Origin: Actinomadura macra NBRC 14102
Lineage (GTDB): Bacteria > Actinomycetota > Actinomycetes > Streptosporangiales > Streptosporangiaceae
Assembly: GCF_001552215.1 (NCBI RefSeq)
Contig: NZ_BCQT01000002.1
Span: 372,001-436,000 of the forward strand
DNA: 64,000 nt
Direction: 5' to 3'
How positions within the stretch are numbered: position 1 is the first letter of the stretch; the number at the start of each line of letters is the position of its first letter. Under the pieces are notes generated by a model. That model had not been told where the DNA came from. It worked only from the letters and a program-made list of their open reading frames with translations, and ran no database searches. Below, one piece after another: positions 63,331 through 64,000 of this stretch. Both the position numbers and the translations under genes were made by a program.

Positions 63331-64000
63331 GTGTTCTACACGTTCATGACGCGCGTGGTGCGTCCGATCCTCTGGCTGCTCTTCCGCCCGCGGGTGGAGG
63401 GTGGCGAGAACGTGCCCAGCTACGGGCCGCTCATCGTGGCCAGCAACCATCTGTCGTTCATCGACAGCTTCATCATCCCGCTGGCCGTCCCGCGGCCGGT
63501 GACCTACATCGCGAAGGCCGACTACTTCGAGGGCAGCGGGCTGAAGAAGGGCTTCGTCCGCTGGTTCCTCACCAACCTCGGGCACGTGCCGGTCCGGCGC
63601 GGCGCCCGGCGCGCGGCCATGGGCGCCCTGGAGCAGGCCGCCGAGATCCTCGACAACAGCGGAGCCTTCGCGATCTACCCCGAGGGCACGCGCTCCACGG
63701 ACGGGCGCCTCTACCGCGCCCGCACCGGGGTGGGCTGGCTCGTCCTGACGTCCGGCGCCCGCGTCCTGCCCGTGGCGCTGGAGGGCACGGAGAAGATCCA
63801 GCCGATCGGCGCCTCGCTGCCGCGCGTGTTCGGACCCCGCCCCACCGTGCGCATCGGGCCGCCGATGGACTTCTCCCACTACCGCGATCTGCCGCCGGCC
63901 AAGGCCCGGCGTGCCATCGCCGACGAGATCGCCGAGACGATCCAGAAGATGTCCGGCCAGGAGTACGCCGGGGTCTACAACGAGCGCGCCGACCAGAGGG
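63331..64000 (+). CDS. plsC: 1-acyl-sn-glycerol-3-phosphate acyltransferase (3' end outside window)
   Basis: About 223 residues are present and the frame stays open to the window edge. GGGAGG lies four bases before GTG 63331; GTG 63304 is also in frame. The acyltransferase motifs are NHLSFID (His-x4-Asp), PVRRG, YPEGTRS and VLPVALEG. It adds an acyl chain to lysophosphatidic acid or a related lipid at the membrane. The N terminus has a hydrophobic membrane-anchoring stretch (VVRPILWLLF). Confidence 0.93.
   Translation, partial: MFYTFMTRVVRPILWLLFRPRVEGGENVPSYGPLIVASNHLSFIDSFIIPLAVPRPVTYIAKADYFEGSGLKKGFVRWFLTNLGHVPVRRGARRAAMGALEQAAEILDNSGAFAIYPEGTRSTDGRLYRARTGVGWLVLTSGARVLPVALEGTEKIQPIGASLPRVFGPRPTVRIGPPMDFSHYRDLPPAKARRAIADEIAETIQKMSGQEYAGVYNERADQR

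Noticed and set aside
1..64000. CRISPR array
   Set aside because: No run of regularly spaced direct repeats of 24-40 bp and no cas genes were seen.

Overview
The window is high-GC actinomycete chromosome. The left end carries the conserved cell-division and signalling block pstP-rodA-pbpA-pknA-pknB, followed by trpG, a class E sortase, crgA, a rhomboid protease and ppiA. In mycobacteria and streptomycetes this block lies within tens of kilobases of oriC. The gene styles (SigE-family sigma factors, PknG with GlnX/GlnH, long XRE regulators) suggest a filamentous actinomycete of the Streptosporangiales, such as Actinomadura. That placement is inference from gene content, not a measured identity.

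Region 1 (1-12.9 kb) is core: cell-wall synthesis (SEDS protein plus PBP), Ser/Thr kinases and their phosphatase, septation (CrgA), sortase and housekeeping peptidyl-prolyl isomerase. Two perfect DnaA boxes lie between the convergent crgA and rhomboid genes. Region 2 (13-22.7 kb) holds a frameshifted XRE regulator, a rhodanese, an ECF sigma factor with a partner membrane protein, a cobalamin riboswitch in front of a class I ribonucleotide reductase (nrdAB), a kynureninase and a VOC protein.

Region 3 (23-41 kb) is accessory. It contains a divergent HTH/HEAT regulator with a 2-oxoglutarate oxygenase and an alpha/beta hydrolase, a second sigma/membrane-protein module, a transglutaminase-like protein with an N-terminal motif typical of contractile-injection-system cargo, tRNA-Ser, a lipoprotein and a secreted hemopexin-repeat protein. 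It also contains tRNA-Arg with an eroded integrative element bounded by 27-bp direct repeats, carrying split integrase pieces and a decayed toxin with its antitoxin. IS5-type transposase wreckage follows. Next is an SH3-like cluster: two secreted proteins, an HTH protein and a transmembrane kinase whose external domain resembles one of the secreted proteins.

Region 4 (41.6-53.7 kb) has a two-component system with a secreted protein, a sigma-factor stub, recQ, a HAD phosphatase, small membrane proteins, a very large coiled-coil protein that looks like a catalytically dead SF1 helicase, and a pair of CorC/CNNM-type membrane proteins.

Region 5 (54-62.5 kb) is a six-gene co-directional cluster: coiled-coil protein, PknG-like kinase, VWA protein, FHA protein, GlnX-like membrane protein and GlnH-like binding protein. 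This extends the mycobacterial PknG-GlnX-GlnH amino-acid-sensing system with VWA and FHA partners. The window ends with a STAS anti-sigma antagonist and a PlsC-type acyltransferase cut by the window edge.

The most promising items for new biology are the pseudo-helicase coiled-coil protein, the transglutaminase-like cargo candidate, the kinase and secreted protein sharing an SH3-like domain, the eroded tRNA-Arg element, and the riboswitch with a visible candidate ribosome-site-sequestering helix.
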